Source of the DNA: Verrucomicrobiales bacterium
GTDB lineage: Bacteria; Verrucomicrobiota; Verrucomicrobiia; Limisphaerales; J093
Direction: 5' to 3'
DNA length: 64,000 nt
Assembly: GCA_015075445.1 (NCBI GenBank)
Contig: JABTUJ010000020.1
Location: forward strand, 85,899 to 149,898
Positions 1 to 8,733 of the stretch are shown here, one piece after another. The translations under genes were made by a program, and so were the position numbers. Within the stretch, counting starts at the first letter, position 1. Every line of letters begins with the position of its first letter. The notes under the pieces are model-generated. The model did not search any database and was not told the origin of the DNA. It saw nothing but the letters and a program-made list of their open reading frames with translations.

Positions 1-67
1 AGTACAAGCCGCGTCCGTCGCTCGAGCCGGCCGACTGAGCCCGCGTCTCTTCCGTCGTCCGTCTCCC

Positions 68-1042
68 TCACCGATCGGTGGCGCTGAAGCCGACCACCAC
101 CGGGCGGTGATCCGAGGCCGTTCCCCAGTTCGGAAACGCGAACACGTAGCTCGCGTCGCGATCCCATTCCCGTGCCATGCCGGGGCTGACCAGCACGTAG
201 TCGATCCGGTCGTAGCTGTCCTGGAGGCCGTAGTAGTAGGTCCACGTGATGCGGCGTGGTGCCCAGCGCGGATTGGCGGAGGGGGCCGAGTCGCCGTTGC
301 GCTCGGCGGGGCGCGTGTCCACCAGCCGCGTCCGTCCCTCGCCCCGGAGCCGGCGCAGGGTGGGGGAATCCTGGGTGTCGTTGAAGTCGCCCAGCACCAC
401 CAGGTTGAGCTGCGGTTGCCCGCGGAGCCGGGTATCGATCAAGGCCCGCAGACGTGCGGCCTCCTGTTCTCGGAGCTCGGCTTCATCGGCATAACCGACG
501 GCGCGACGCGATTTCAGGTGTGCGGTGATCAGGGTGAACCGGTAGCGCGCGTTAACCTGGATCTCCACTTCGGCAAACCCGCGGCTCACCTGGTAGCGCC
601 GCCCGCGCAACAGGAAGTTCTCGTTCGTGTGCGGCCGGCGCGCCACGAGGGGAAACCGGCTGAGAACGCCCACGAAGATGTTGGTGTCCGGGCCGCTGAC
701 GTGTTCCCAGTCGGGGTAATCGAGGCCTTCGGCGCGCAGGGCGGCCCGGAGTGCGAGCAGCGCGCTGGGCCGTCCGATCTCCTGGACCGCCAGCACGTCC
801 GGGCGCACGGCCAGGATCGCCTCGTGGACCTTGGCGCGGGAGTCTGGGGACTTGGCGGCGCGATCCCCCACGGGTGCATCCAGGTAGTTTTCGAGGTTGT
901 AGGTGGCCACGGTGAATGTCCCGGCAGCCCGGCTGGTGAGGGGAATGCCGAGGAGAGCGACGAGGAGAAGCGCCCTGGGCAACGCCAGGATCGCCCGTGC
1001 ACGCCGCCGCGGATGCCGGAGAGGACGGTTCATGAAGGTCAT
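68..1042 (-). CDS. Secreted endonuclease/exonuclease/phosphatase family protein
   Basis: This 324-residue protein has the four-layer alpha/beta fold of the EEP superfamily (DNase I, exonuclease III, inositol phosphatases). Visible active-site motifs, in order, are NLENY near residue 50, QEIG (metal-binding Glu), LGDFND and the C-terminal SDHRPV (catalytic Asp-His). The N-terminus has an Arg-rich stretch and a hydrophobic segment ending SRAAG, consistent with a signal peptide and action outside the cytoplasm. Metal-dependent phosphodiester hydrolysis is known for the superfamily; whether the substrate is nucleic acid or a phosphoester cannot be told. It is divergent from the methyltransferase gene, 85 bp away. 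Confidence 0.85.
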   Translation of the reverse strand: MTFMNRPLRHPRRRARAILALPRALLLVALLGIPLTSRAAGTFTVATYNLENYLDAPVGDRAAKSPDSRAKVHEAILAVRPDVLAVQEIGRPSALLALRAALRAEGLDYPDWEHVSGPDTNIFVGVLSRFPLVARRPHTNENFLLRGRRYQVSRGFAEVEIQVNARYRFTLITAHLKSRRAVGYADEAELREQEAARLRALIDTRLRGQPQLNLVVLGDFNDTQDSPTLRRLRGEGRTRLVDTRPAERNGDSAPSANPRWAPRRITWTYYYGLQDSYDRIDYVLVSPGMAREWDRDASYVFAFPNWGTASDHRPVVVGFSATDR

Positions 1043-1127
1043 TCAAACGTTCGCGCCTGACCGGGTCAAAGCATTGCCCCGGCAAAGACCGGGAGATTCG
1101 GGAATGTCGGCCGGGAGGGTGGGCGCA

Positions 1128-1847
1128 ATGACCTTGAGCCGGGAGGCGGCCCGGGCGATAACCACCCCGCGCATGCCTGCTCCCGTCACGCATTATCAGG
1201 GTGATGCCGGCCGTCATTACCACGAGGTCAAGCGCGGTCTGCCGGAGGAGGCCCGTCCGTGGCTGGCGCGGCTGCGCGCCGCCAAGCTGCAGCCCTGCGT
1301 CCAAAGCTCCGACGTTGTGCTCGAGTACGGGGTGGGCGCGGGCTGGAACCTCGCCCAACTGGCGGCGGCGCGGCGCATCGGTTTTGATGTCGCGGACTTT
1401 CTGCGCCCCGAGCTCGAAGCGCAGGGCATCGAGTTCGTGACGGACGTGGCGACGCTTCCCCCGGCTTTGGCGGACGTGGTGATTTGTCACCATGCCCTCG
1501 AGCACGTGCTGAGCCCTTCCCAGGCGCTGGCGGACATGCGGCGTCTGTTGCGGCCGGGGGGACGGCTTCTGCTGTGGGTCCCCTTCGAGGACGAACGCCG
1601 TCACCGCCGCTTCGAGCGCGGCGAGAAGAACCACCACCTGTACTCGTGGAACGTCCAGACCCTCGGGAACCTGGTCGAGGCTTGCGGGTTCCGCGTGGTT
1701 CAGGCGGGGCTGGCGCGGTACGGCTGGGATCGGTTTGCGGCGGCGTGGGCCGTGCGTCTAGGCGGGGGTGAACGGGGTTTCCTTGGCTTCCGGGCGCTGC
1801 TGCAGGCGCTGCGTCCGTTACGCGAAGTGCATGTGGCGGCGGCGTGA
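1128..1847 (+). CDS. Class I SAM-dependent methyltransferase
   Basis: The 239-residue product has a Rossmann-type methyltransferase core: motif I as LEYGVGAGWN, an acidic motif II region, and HHALEHV followed by MRRLLRPGG typical of Methyltransf_11/23 proteins. The substrate is unknown; such proteins often modify lipids, sugars or small molecules. The ATG at 1128 is preferred because GGGAGG lies 9 bases upstream. An internal ATG at 1173 is the alternative and would remove a poorly conserved leader. The open frame extends further upstream, but that part overlaps the divergent gene and looks non-coding. Confidence 0.8.
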   Translation: MTLSREAARAITTPRMPAPVTHYQGDAGRHYHEVKRGLPEEARPWLARLRAAKLQPCVQSSDVVLEYGVGAGWNLAQLAAARRIGFDVADFLRPELEAQGIEFVTDVATLPPALADVVICHHALEHVLSPSQALADMRRLLRPGGRLLLWVPFEDERRHRRFERGEKNHHLYSWNVQTLGNLVEACGFRVVQAGLARYGWDRFAAAWAVRLGGGERGFLGFRALLQALRPLREVHVAAA

Positions 1848-1963
1848 GGCCGGCCTTTTCCGGGTGAGGTTCGTCACTTCCTGGCAGCCTCTCGTCCCGC
1901 CGGGGTGCCACTGGTCACAAAGCCGTCGGCAACGGGGATTCTCGGGCGTAAAGAGGAGCCACG

Positions 1964-2302
1964 ATGAAGACAACGAACGACCCTGATGTGATGCCCGCTC
2001 GGGCGCCCCGGTTGCCGGTGGAGCCGGCGACGGGCCTGGAGGGATGGGTTCATTTGGTGTTGGGCGCCGCCGCGGTGGCGATGGTCTGGCTGATGCTGGC
2101 GTCGATCCAGGACTTTGTCCCGCGGGCCGGGACGTTCGCGGAGCGCCTGCGCGAGACGCCGGCCCTGTTGGTGGACCCCGCCTACGCCGCGCACTCGACA
2201 ATCACCAATCGCGGTGCGGCCACCGTGCTGAATACGGCAGCGACAGTGAAGTCGGCGACGAACGGGCCTGCGCGGTCGGGTGCGGAGCGGCCGGCGAGCT
2301 GA
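1964..2302 (+). CDS. Small single-pass membrane protein, unknown function
   Basis: A 112-residue protein with one hydrophobic helix at about residues 28-48 and a polar C-terminus rich in Ala, Thr and Ser. The start is well supported: AGAGGAG precedes the ATG at normal spacing. No family is recognised. It lies 59 bp upstream of the sensor kinase in the same direction and could be cotranscribed with it; a role in that signalling system is only a guess from position. Confidence 0.6.
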   Translation: MKTTNDPDVMPARAPRLPVEPATGLEGWVHLVLGAAAVAMVWLMLASIQDFVPRAGTFAERLRETPALLVDPAYAAHSTITNRGAATVLNTAATVKSATNGPARSGAERPAS

Positions 2303-2361
2303 GCCGGCAACTCGTTCTGGCGTCCACGGAGAATCGCGCGTAGCGTCGCGCCAATGCCGTG

Positions 2362-3543
2362 ATGAAGACGGGTTGGCAGCAGTTGTGCCGCGTGTGCAAC
2401 CGGCCCGCCGGACGGCTGGGTTGCTGGTTTCTTGCCTTCACCCTGCTGGCGCTGGTGGATGCCGCCCAGCTCTACGCTGCCCAGGGATTCGACGGCTTCA
2501 CGATCTCCTGGACCACGGCCATCCGGCGCGGGCTGGAGAGTCACTACACGATGGCGGTGCTCGGTCTGGGAGTGCTTTGGATGGCCCGCCGCTTTCCCTT
2601 CGACCGCGCCCGGGGGTGGCGCTGGCTGGGGATTCATCTCGGGGGGGCCGTGCTGTACTGCCTGCTTTACAGCGTGACCTACGCGGCGTTGGTCAACGGC
2701 CAGATGTCCGTGAAAGGCAAACTCTTCGTGTTCGGGGAGACGCTGCAGAAGCTGCTCATCTTCTACACGTTTGGGAACATCGTGTTTTACTGGCTGCTCT
2801 TGCTGGCTCATCACGGCTGGCATTACTACCAGCGGTTCCGGGAGCGCGAGCGACGGGCCGCGGAGCTCGAGGGACAACTCAGCCTGGCCCAGCTTCAGGC
2901 GCTGCGCATGCAGCTCAACCCGCATTTCCTGTTCAACACGCTCAACACGATTGCCGCCCTGATCCACGAACAACCCGAGGCCGCTGACCGGGTGGTGATC
3001 CGGTTGAGCGAGCTGCTGCGGGCGAGTCTGGAGCGGCCGGAGGCGCATGAGATTCCCCTGGGGCAGGAGCTCGGGTTCCTGCACCGTTACCTGGAGATCG
3101 AGCAGGCCCGGTTTGGCGAACGACTGGCCGTCGAGTTCCAGGTGCCGGCTGAGCTGGAGGACGTGCTGGTTCCGGCCCTGCTCCTGCAGCCGATTGTTGA
3201 GAATGCCATCCGCCATGGCGTCGAGGAGCGCGAAGAGGCGGGGCACATTCAGATCTCGGCGGCCCGGGCGGACGGCTGTCTCGAGTTGCAGGTCGTGGAC
3301 AACGGCCCCGGCTTGCCGGCGGGGCGCACCGCCTTCCTCCGGGAAGGCATCGGCCTGAGCAACACCCGCTCCCGGTTGCGGCATCTTTACGGCGACTGTC
3401 AGCGCCTGGAACTGACCGCCGCGCCCGGCGGGGGACTCTGTGTTCGGATCCGACTGCCCAGTCGGACGGCGCAGGACCCGGTACCGTCGCCCGGCCATCC
3501 GGCAGTCGTCGTCGGCTGCAACCCGTCCACGGCAACGACATGA
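2362..3543 (+). CDS. LytS/YehU-type sensor histidine kinase
   Basis: The N-terminal ~150 residues hold several membrane helices. A short coiled linker leads to the His_kinase domain (PF06580 type), with the phosphoacceptor His in LNPHFLFNTLN near residue 188. The HATPase_c domain follows: N-box LLQPIVENAIRHG near residue 280, then DNGPGLP and GIGLSNTRSRL. The protein autophosphorylates on His and passes phosphate to a LytTR regulator. Its last bases overlap the start of the regulator gene, so translation is coupled. ATG at 2362 is used; a GTG one codon earlier is possible. The stimulus is unknown because the membrane part is not a recognisable sensor. Confidence 0.9.
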   Translation: MKTGWQQLCRVCNRPAGRLGCWFLAFTLLALVDAAQLYAAQGFDGFTISWTTAIRRGLESHYTMAVLGLGVLWMARRFPFDRARGWRWLGIHLGGAVLYCLLYSVTYAALVNGQMSVKGKLFVFGETLQKLLIFYTFGNIVFYWLLLLAHHGWHYYQRFRERERRAAELEGQLSLAQLQALRMQLNPHFLFNTLNTIAALIHEQPEAADRVVIRLSELLRASLERPEAHEIPLGQELGFLHRYLEIEQARFGERLAVEFQVPAELEDVLVPALLLQPIVENAIRHGVEEREEAGHIQISAARADGCLELQVVDNGPGLPAGRTAFLREGIGLSNTRSRLRHLYGDCQRLELTAAPGGGLCVRIRLPSRTAQDPVPSPGHPAVVVGCNPSTATT

Positions 3544-4322
3544 ACGACTCGCTCATTCGCGCGTTGATCGTCGACGACGAAGCCCCGGCCCGCAGCCGAC
3601 TCCGGCATTTGCTCAAGGGAGAACCCGGGTTCGAACTGGCCGGGGAAGCGGCCAATGGCCGGACCGCGCTCGAGGCGATTCGCCGGCTGGGACCGGACCT
3701 GGTGTTCCTGGATGTGCAGATGCCGGGGTTGAACGGCCTGCAGGTGTGCCATGAGGTTGGCCCGGAAGCCTTGCCAGCGGTGGTTTTTGTCACGGCCTAC
3801 GACCGGTTCGCACTGCAGGCCTTCGAGGTTCACGCCGTGGATTACCTCCTGAAGCCGATTGACCGCGAGCGCTTCCAGAAGACGCTGGGCGTGCTGCGTG
3901 CCCGGCTTCGGGGTCCGGGGTCCGGCCCGGCACCGCACCCGCCGCTGCAGGCGTTGCTGGCGGAACTGCGCCGTGAAACCCGCGGCGTCGAGCGCCTGGC
4001 GATCAAGGTGGACGGGCGAATCCTGTTCATCCGCACCGCCGACATCGCGTGGCTCGAGGCCGAGGGGAACTACGTCCGCCTGCATGTCGGGAACACGCAC
4101 CACCTTTTTCGGGAGACCCTTTCCGCGCTGGAAGCCGATCTGCCGGCAGACCGTTTTCTCCGGATCAGCCGCTCGGCGATGGTCAACCTGGACGCCGTGC
4201 AGGAGCTCGAACCCCTGTTCTACGGCGACTACGCCGTACGGTTGCGCAGCGGTCAGCAGCTCACCCTCTCGCGCCACTACCGCGACCGCATCGAACGCCT
4301 GCTCGATCGCCAGACGGGGTAG
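3540..4322 (+). CDS. LytTR-family response regulator
   Basis: The receiver domain (about residues 7-120) has acidic pocket residues DDE near 12-14, phosphoacceptor Asp58 in FLDVQMPG, the conserved Thr in VTAYD and Lys in YLLKPID. The C-terminal LytTR DNA-binding domain (about 155-255) shows IAWLEAEGNYVRLH and ISRSAMVNLDAVQEL, as in LytR/AgrA regulators that bind direct-repeat promoter sites as dimers. The gene overlaps the kinase by four bases (ATGA), so the two form a cognate pair. A cluster of hairpin repeats follows the stop. The regulon is unknown. Confidence 0.92.
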   Translation: MNDSLIRALIVDDEAPARSRLRHLLKGEPGFELAGEAANGRTALEAIRRLGPDLVFLDVQMPGLNGLQVCHEVGPEALPAVVFVTAYDRFALQAFEVHAVDYLLKPIDRERFQKTLGVLRARLRGPGSGPAPHPPLQALLAELRRETRGVERLAIKVDGRILFIRTADIAWLEAEGNYVRLHVGNTHHLFRETLSALEADLPADRFLRISRSAMVNLDAVQELEPLFYGDYAVRLRSGQQLTLSRHYRDRIERLLDRQTG

Positions 4323-4357
4323 TCCATACCCTCCCGCCCGGCTGTCGCCTGCCCTCT

Positions 4358-4509
4358 GTAGGCGCCGACGTGAGGAGGCGTTGTGTGTAGGCGCCGACGT
4401 GAGGAGGCTTTGTGTGTAGGCGCCGACGAGGGAGGCGTTCTGGTCACCGTGGTCGCTAGCCGCTTTGGGCGGTGGACCCCGGCCTTCCCCCCCCACCGTC
4501 GGCGCCTAC
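4358..4509. repeat. Hairpin repeat, GC-type family: three direct copies and one partial inverted copy
   Basis: Direct copies start at 4358, 4387 and 4416, spaced exactly 29 bp; the third has a small internal change. A partial inverted copy lies at 4497-4509. Each copy begins GTAGG and has the core CGCC-GA-C-GTGA-G-GA-GGCG, which can fold as a stem capped by a GTGA tetraloop. The same element recurs in other intergenic regions of the window. Just after it, at about 4511-4540, is a short tandem duplication of GTCTTTCGGGG. The block fills the space between the regulator and the next gene. Confidence 0.85.
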
Positions 4510-4589
4510 GGTCTTTCGGGGTGTCGTCTTTCGGGGTTGTGTGCGCCTTCCCGGCTGCTAACCTGCCTCCGGTTTCCTTGATACTCGCC

Positions 4590-5474
4590 ATGAACTTGTT
4601 GACCCGACGTCAGATGTTGCGCCGGACCGTGACCTCGGCCGCGGTGCTGGCTTCCACTTCCTCCCTGGCTCCGCTGTGGGCCGCCCCGGAGTCGCGCGCC
4701 TTTAAGATCGGCGCCTGCGACTGGTCCATCGGAAAGATGGCCACCCCCGATGCGTTGGACGTCGCGCGGGAGATTGGCCTGGACGGAGTTCAGGTCAGCC
4801 TGGGGACCGAGAAGGACCAGATGCACCTTCGCCAGGCCGCGGTGCAAAAACGCTATCTCGAGGTTTCGGCCCGGACCGGCGTGGCGCTGGCGTCGCTGGC
4901 CATTGGCGAGCTCAACAACATCCCCTACAAATCCGACCCGCGAACCATCCCGTGGGTGAGCGATGCCGTGGACGTGCTCCCGGCCGTCGGGTGTCGGGTG
5001 GTGCTATTGGCGTTCTTTGGCAACGGGGACCTCAAAGGTGACCGCGCCGGCACAGACGAAGTGGTGCGTCGGCTCAAGGAGGTCGCGCCCAAGGCCGAGA
5101 AGCAGGGGGTGATCCTGGGGATCGAGTCGTGGCTGAGCGCCGAGGAGCACATGGACATCGTGGATCGCGTTGGCTCGAAGGCGGTGCAGGTCTACTACGA
5201 CGTGGCCAACTCGGAGAAGATGGGTTACGACATCTACCGGGAGATCCGGTGGCTGGGGAAGAAGGGGGTGATCTGCGAATTCCACGCGAAGGAGAACGGC
5301 GCGCTGCTGGGGCAGGGGAGGGTGGACTTCCAGAAGGTCCGGCAGGCGATGGACGAGATCGGGTACCGCGGCTGGATGCAGATTGAAGGGGCGGTGCCGC
5401 CGGGCGGCCAGATGCTGCCAAGCTACCAGGCGAACCTGAAGTACCTGCGCAGCGTCTTCCCGCCGCCGGCGTAA
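4590..5474 (+). CDS. Tat-exported sugar phosphate isomerase/epimerase-like TIM-barrel protein
   Basis: A 294-residue AP-endonuclease-2/xylose-isomerase-like TIM barrel (PF01261 type). The N-terminus has a twin-arginine-like signal (TRRQMLRRT, a hydrophobic stretch, then ending near WAAPES), so export is expected. Barrel signatures include CDWSIG, the conserved Glu in ILGIESW, YYDVANSEKMG, and the C-terminal QIEGAVPPGG. Family members isomerise or epimerise sugars using a divalent metal; the substrate cannot be inferred. Upstream in-frame codons lie inside the repeat block and are rejected as a start. Confidence 0.85.
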   Translation: MNLLTRRQMLRRTVTSAAVLASTSSLAPLWAAPESRAFKIGACDWSIGKMATPDALDVAREIGLDGVQVSLGTEKDQMHLRQAAVQKRYLEVSARTGVALASLAIGELNNIPYKSDPRTIPWVSDAVDVLPAVGCRVVLLAFFGNGDLKGDRAGTDEVVRRLKEVAPKAEKQGVILGIESWLSAEEHMDIVDRVGSKAVQVYYDVANSEKMGYDIYREIRWLGKKGVICEFHAKENGALLGQGRVDFQKVRQAMDEIGYRGWMQIEGAVPPGGQMLPSYQANLKYLRSVFPPPA

Positions 5475-5499
5475 ACGCTCACGGCACTGGCGACGCTCC

Positions 5500-5521
5500 G
5501 CCTCCTGACGTCGGCGCCTAC
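5500..5521 (-). repeat. Hairpin repeat, GC-type family, single inverted copy
   Basis: An inverted copy of the element seen at 4358, located 26 bp after the TIM-barrel gene. Its tetraloop reads GTCA instead of GTGA. Downstream, at about 5571-5614, a separate degenerate stretch repeats CTTCGCGCC-like words. The 5475-5691 interval holds nothing else recognisable. Confidence 0.8.
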
Positions 5522-5691
5522 GGGTCGGCGAGCTTTCCTGCGGGGCACGAAACCTCGGGCCCCGTAACTTCCCTTCGCCCTTCGTCCTTCGCGCCTCTTC
5601 GCGCCCCTTCGCGCAGTGCATCCGGAAGTTGTTGGTAGTTTCTGCTGAACTACCAGGCGTGGGTGGGAGACAACCGTGGGGTGACGACGCC

Positions 5692-6561
5692 ATGGATGGT
5701 TCAAGGCCGGTGGGTCGAGTCGGAGGACTTGGCCTGGATCCGGAGTTGGAAGCCCGCTTGGCCTATACCGCCACGGAAGTCGGCTCCTACGAGCGCGCCG
5801 CCCGCATGGCCAGCACCTGGGGCATGCCCGGCCAGCGACGGCTGCATCCATGAGCATGTGCAGCGGTTGGGCGCGGTAGCGGAGGACCTGGAGCTGCCCA
5901 CGCCGCCGCCGCCGCCGCGGGAGCCGGAGTTCAGCTTGGTGATTATGCTCGACGGCTGGATGGCCCGGGAACGGGACCCGGACTGGGGGGCGGGTCCCCG
6001 CCAGAAGCAGCCGCAGCGCATTGCCTGGCATGAGATCAAGTCCGCGGTCATCTACCGTTTGGAACAACGCGCGCAGAGCGCCGGCGGCCGGGGATTGCTG
6101 GTGGAGAAGTATGCGGTGGCCACGCCCCCGGAAACCTCCCCCGTGGACTTTGGCGCCGCGGTGGTGGCCCAAGCGCGGCGGCGGGGGTTGGGGCGGGAGC
6201 AGGTCCTCTATGTGGTCATGGACGGGGCGGTGTGGCGAAATCCCTGCGCACGGGGCGTGAGGCGCGCGTCGTCCGCCGACTGGAGCAACTGCTCGAAGCG
6301 ACGACGCCTCGTCCCGCCGCCACCCAAACCGAGCTGGAACGGGAAGTCCGCTACTTCCAGAGTCACCGCGACCACCTGCATTACCAGGCGATGGAACAAG
6401 CCGGAGCCCCGCGCGGCAGCGGGGCGGCCGAGTCGCTGGGCAAACAGTTACAGCAGCGACTGCGGGGCTGTGGGCAGAGTTGGAGCCGCCCGGGCCTCAC
6501 CCATCTCCTGCGCCTGTGCGTCTTGGTCAAAAACGGTGACGACGTCCACCTGTGGAGCTGA
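5692..6561 (+). pseudogene. Decayed DDE-type transposase
   Basis: Homologous segments are spread over reading frames. The N-terminal part (LEARLAYTATEVGSYERAA) is in one frame to about 5840. The catalytic-core-like part (IMLDGWMARERD, then AWHEIKSAVIYRLE, then VLYVVMDGAVW) is in a second frame to about 6235. The C-terminus (ARVVRRLEQLLE, then HRDHLHYQAMEQ, then GSGAAESLGKQLQQRL) is back in the first frame. The layout resembles ISKra4/ISLre2-like transposases (family uncertain), where the DG and GSGAAES segments carry catalytic acidic residues. Between MDGAVW and the C-terminal helix the expected catalytic stretch is too short, implying an internal deletion as well as frameshifts. No clear terminal inverted repeats were found. 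Confidence 0.65.
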
Positions 6562-6748
6562 AGGCTACCAACAACCTGGGGATGCACCGCCCTTCGCGGC
6601 GCGGAAGAATCCTGGACAAGTCAGTTAACAAAATATGGAAGAGTAGTTTACGTAAACGCTCAAGAAATGATGGTTCCCAACAGCCTCGCTGAATCCACCC
6701 GCCGGGGACTTTGTGTTTCCGGCCTGCGCGGCGCGGGGGCCCTGCGTG

Positions 6749-7789
6749 ATGAAACCTGGAGTACACCCCCTCGGCCGGGTCCTGATGGCGGCGAGTCTGG
6801 CCCTCGGGCGCGGGCTGGGCGCCGAGGACGCCGCGCTCGCGTTACGGACCCAAGCGATCCGGCTGGAGCCGGGCTGGAACGCGGTTTGCCTGGAGGTGTA
6901 CCCGTCCGAGGCGGAACCGGGGAGGGTGTTTGCCGGGCTGCCGGTGGACGTGGTGGCATCGTTCTACGAGCGGCCGGTCGCGGCCCAGTACATGACGGAT
7001 CCGGGGGCGAACCTGTTCCGGAAGGCGGGTTGGGGGGTGTGGTACGCGGAGGACCGGCCGGATGCGTTCCTGAAGTCGCTGCACGCGATTCACGGGCAGC
7101 AGGCCTATCTGGTGCACGCGACGCGGGGGTTTGTATGGGAGGTGACGGGGGCGGTGGTGGTGCCCGAAGTGGCGTGGACGCCGCACGCGTACAACCTCGT
7201 CGGCTTTGCGGTGGACGCGCTGTCGCCGCCGACGTTTGCGCAGTTCTTCGACGGATCGGCTGCGCACCGGCACAACCGGATCTACCGGTTGACGGACGGG
7301 GTGTGGCGCCGGGTGACGCTGCCGGGAGCCGAGCGGATGCGGTCCGGGGAGGCTTTTTGGATCTACTGCCAGGGGGCTTCCAACTACCGCGGGCCGCTGG
7401 CGGTGGAGACGCGGACGCGTCAGGGCGTTCTGGTTGGGCAGGGGGCCGTGCCGGTGACGTTGCGCAACCGCACCTCATTCCCAGTGGTGCCCGTGTTCGA
7501 GCATGTCCCGGGTGGGGGGGCGACGGTGCCGCTGTCGCTGGTGGTGCGGGCGTTGGGCGAGGGCCAGGGGGAGATGCGGTCGGTGGCGGTGCCCCGTCCC
7601 GAGGGGGCGTGGAGTTTCGAGTTGCCGGCGCTGGAGGCCGGGCAATCGCTCCAAGTGCCGCTCGAAGCGCGCACGGAGTCGCTGACGCGGCCGGCGCAGG
7701 CCTCGGTGCTGCGGGTGCGGAGTGAGGTGGGTGCGGAGGTGTGGCTGCCGGTGTTTGTGATCCGGCCGGACTTGGAGGAACCGCGATGA
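6749..7789 (+). CDS. Exported protein of unknown function, first gene of the giant-protein operon
   Basis: A 346-residue protein with an N-terminal signal peptide (MKPGVHPLGR, then an Ala/Leu stretch ending near LGAED). It begins with a motif LEPGWNAVCLEVYP and includes VWYAEDRP, GQQAYLVHAT and HAYNLVGFAVD, a beta-rich pattern. I recognise no named domain. The ATG at 6749 gives a proper signal peptide and is preferred to an upstream in-frame ATG at 6713. Its stop overlaps the next start (ATGA at 7786), so it is the first gene of a cotranscribed set of exported proteins running to 20.4 kb. It is the only one of the four that is intact here. Confidence 0.65.
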   Translation: MKPGVHPLGRVLMAASLALGRGLGAEDAALALRTQAIRLEPGWNAVCLEVYPSEAEPGRVFAGLPVDVVASFYERPVAAQYMTDPGANLFRKAGWGVWYAEDRPDAFLKSLHAIHGQQAYLVHATRGFVWEVTGAVVVPEVAWTPHAYNLVGFAVDALSPPTFAQFFDGSAAHRHNRIYRLTDGVWRRVTLPGAERMRSGEAFWIYCQGASNYRGPLAVETRTRQGVLVGQGAVPVTLRNRTSFPVVPVFEHVPGGGATVPLSLVVRALGEGQGEMRSVAVPRPEGAWSFELPALEAGQSLQVPLEARTESLTRPAQASVLRVRSEVGAEVWLPVFVIRPDLEEPR

Positions 7790-8725
7790 TCTGCATGGTG
7801 GCGGTCGGCCCGCGCGGTGCGTCGGGCGACTGGTGGGCGAGGGCCGGTTGCCGGGGCTGGCTGAGCTGGCTGGCGGCGGGCGCGCTGGTCGTGGCCGTGC
7901 GGGCGGCGGATCCCTACCGCGGGCTGGGTGGGGGAGGTGACCTGACGCATGTGAACGAGGTGAGCGTGCCGATGGACGCCCAGGGCGTGCCGCGCGCGCC
8001 CGATCCGCGGATGCCGACGGCCACGGCCGATCAGGCCCATTTTGCGATTGATCCTGCATGTGGATGGGGCGGGGCAGGTCCGGTTGTTGCGCGACGTGGC
8101 GTTGCTGCGCCGGGACGTGGAGGGAAGCGGGGCGGGGGGCGAAGCGACACCGCTGCGCTCGGAAAGCGAGGTGGCGCTGGTGACGGACGCGCGGCTGTAT
8201 GGCGAGTTCCCGCCGCAGCCGGCGATGCGCTGGGCCTCGGCGGGGTTTGATTTTGGTGACAGCCAGGCGGCGGTGGTGCACGCGGCCGAGGAAGCGGCGC
8301 CGGCGGCTGCAGTCGGGGCAGCGCAGAACACGGCTGCGGCCTATGCGGACGTGGCGGACGATTACCATCGGCTCCTGGCGGGGAAGACGTTGGGGGCGCT
8401 GATCACCGAAGGAGCGGCGGCGGCGCTGGAAGGGACCTTGCGGCTGGCCGCCAGCCATCCGACGAATCCGTTCCGGCACCGGCGGCATCCCGATCACCGG
8501 GTCGGGTTCGACGTGACGCGGAAGCTGCGGCTGGACTTTGACGGGGAGGCGGGGGGGACGCTGGAACGGGCGGGGTACGGGGTGGACCGGATCACGGGGG
8601 TGTATCGGGAGGAGATTCTGGGGCTGCACAAGCCGTTGGGGCCGGGGCGGGATGTGGGGTTGCGGGTGGAGGGGAAGTTCCGGCTGCAGCGCCTGGCACT
8701 GATTGAGACGTTAAATGCCCGCTGA
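7786..8725 (+). pseudogene. Second exported protein of the operon, frameshifted
   Basis: Starts at ATG 7786 overlapping the previous stop, with a signal-like segment (WLSWLAAGALVVAVRAAD). The first frame makes sense to ATADQAH. The sequence then continues in the next frame from 8042 as LRLILHVDGAGQVRLLRDV and on to IETLNAR. The shift sits in a run of four T at 8040-8043, so removal of one T restores about 312 residues. No known domain is seen. Without the correction the downstream part would need a TTG start at 8042. Likely product: an exported partner of the flanking proteins. Confidence 0.6.
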
Positions 8726-8733
8726 CTTTTGCC

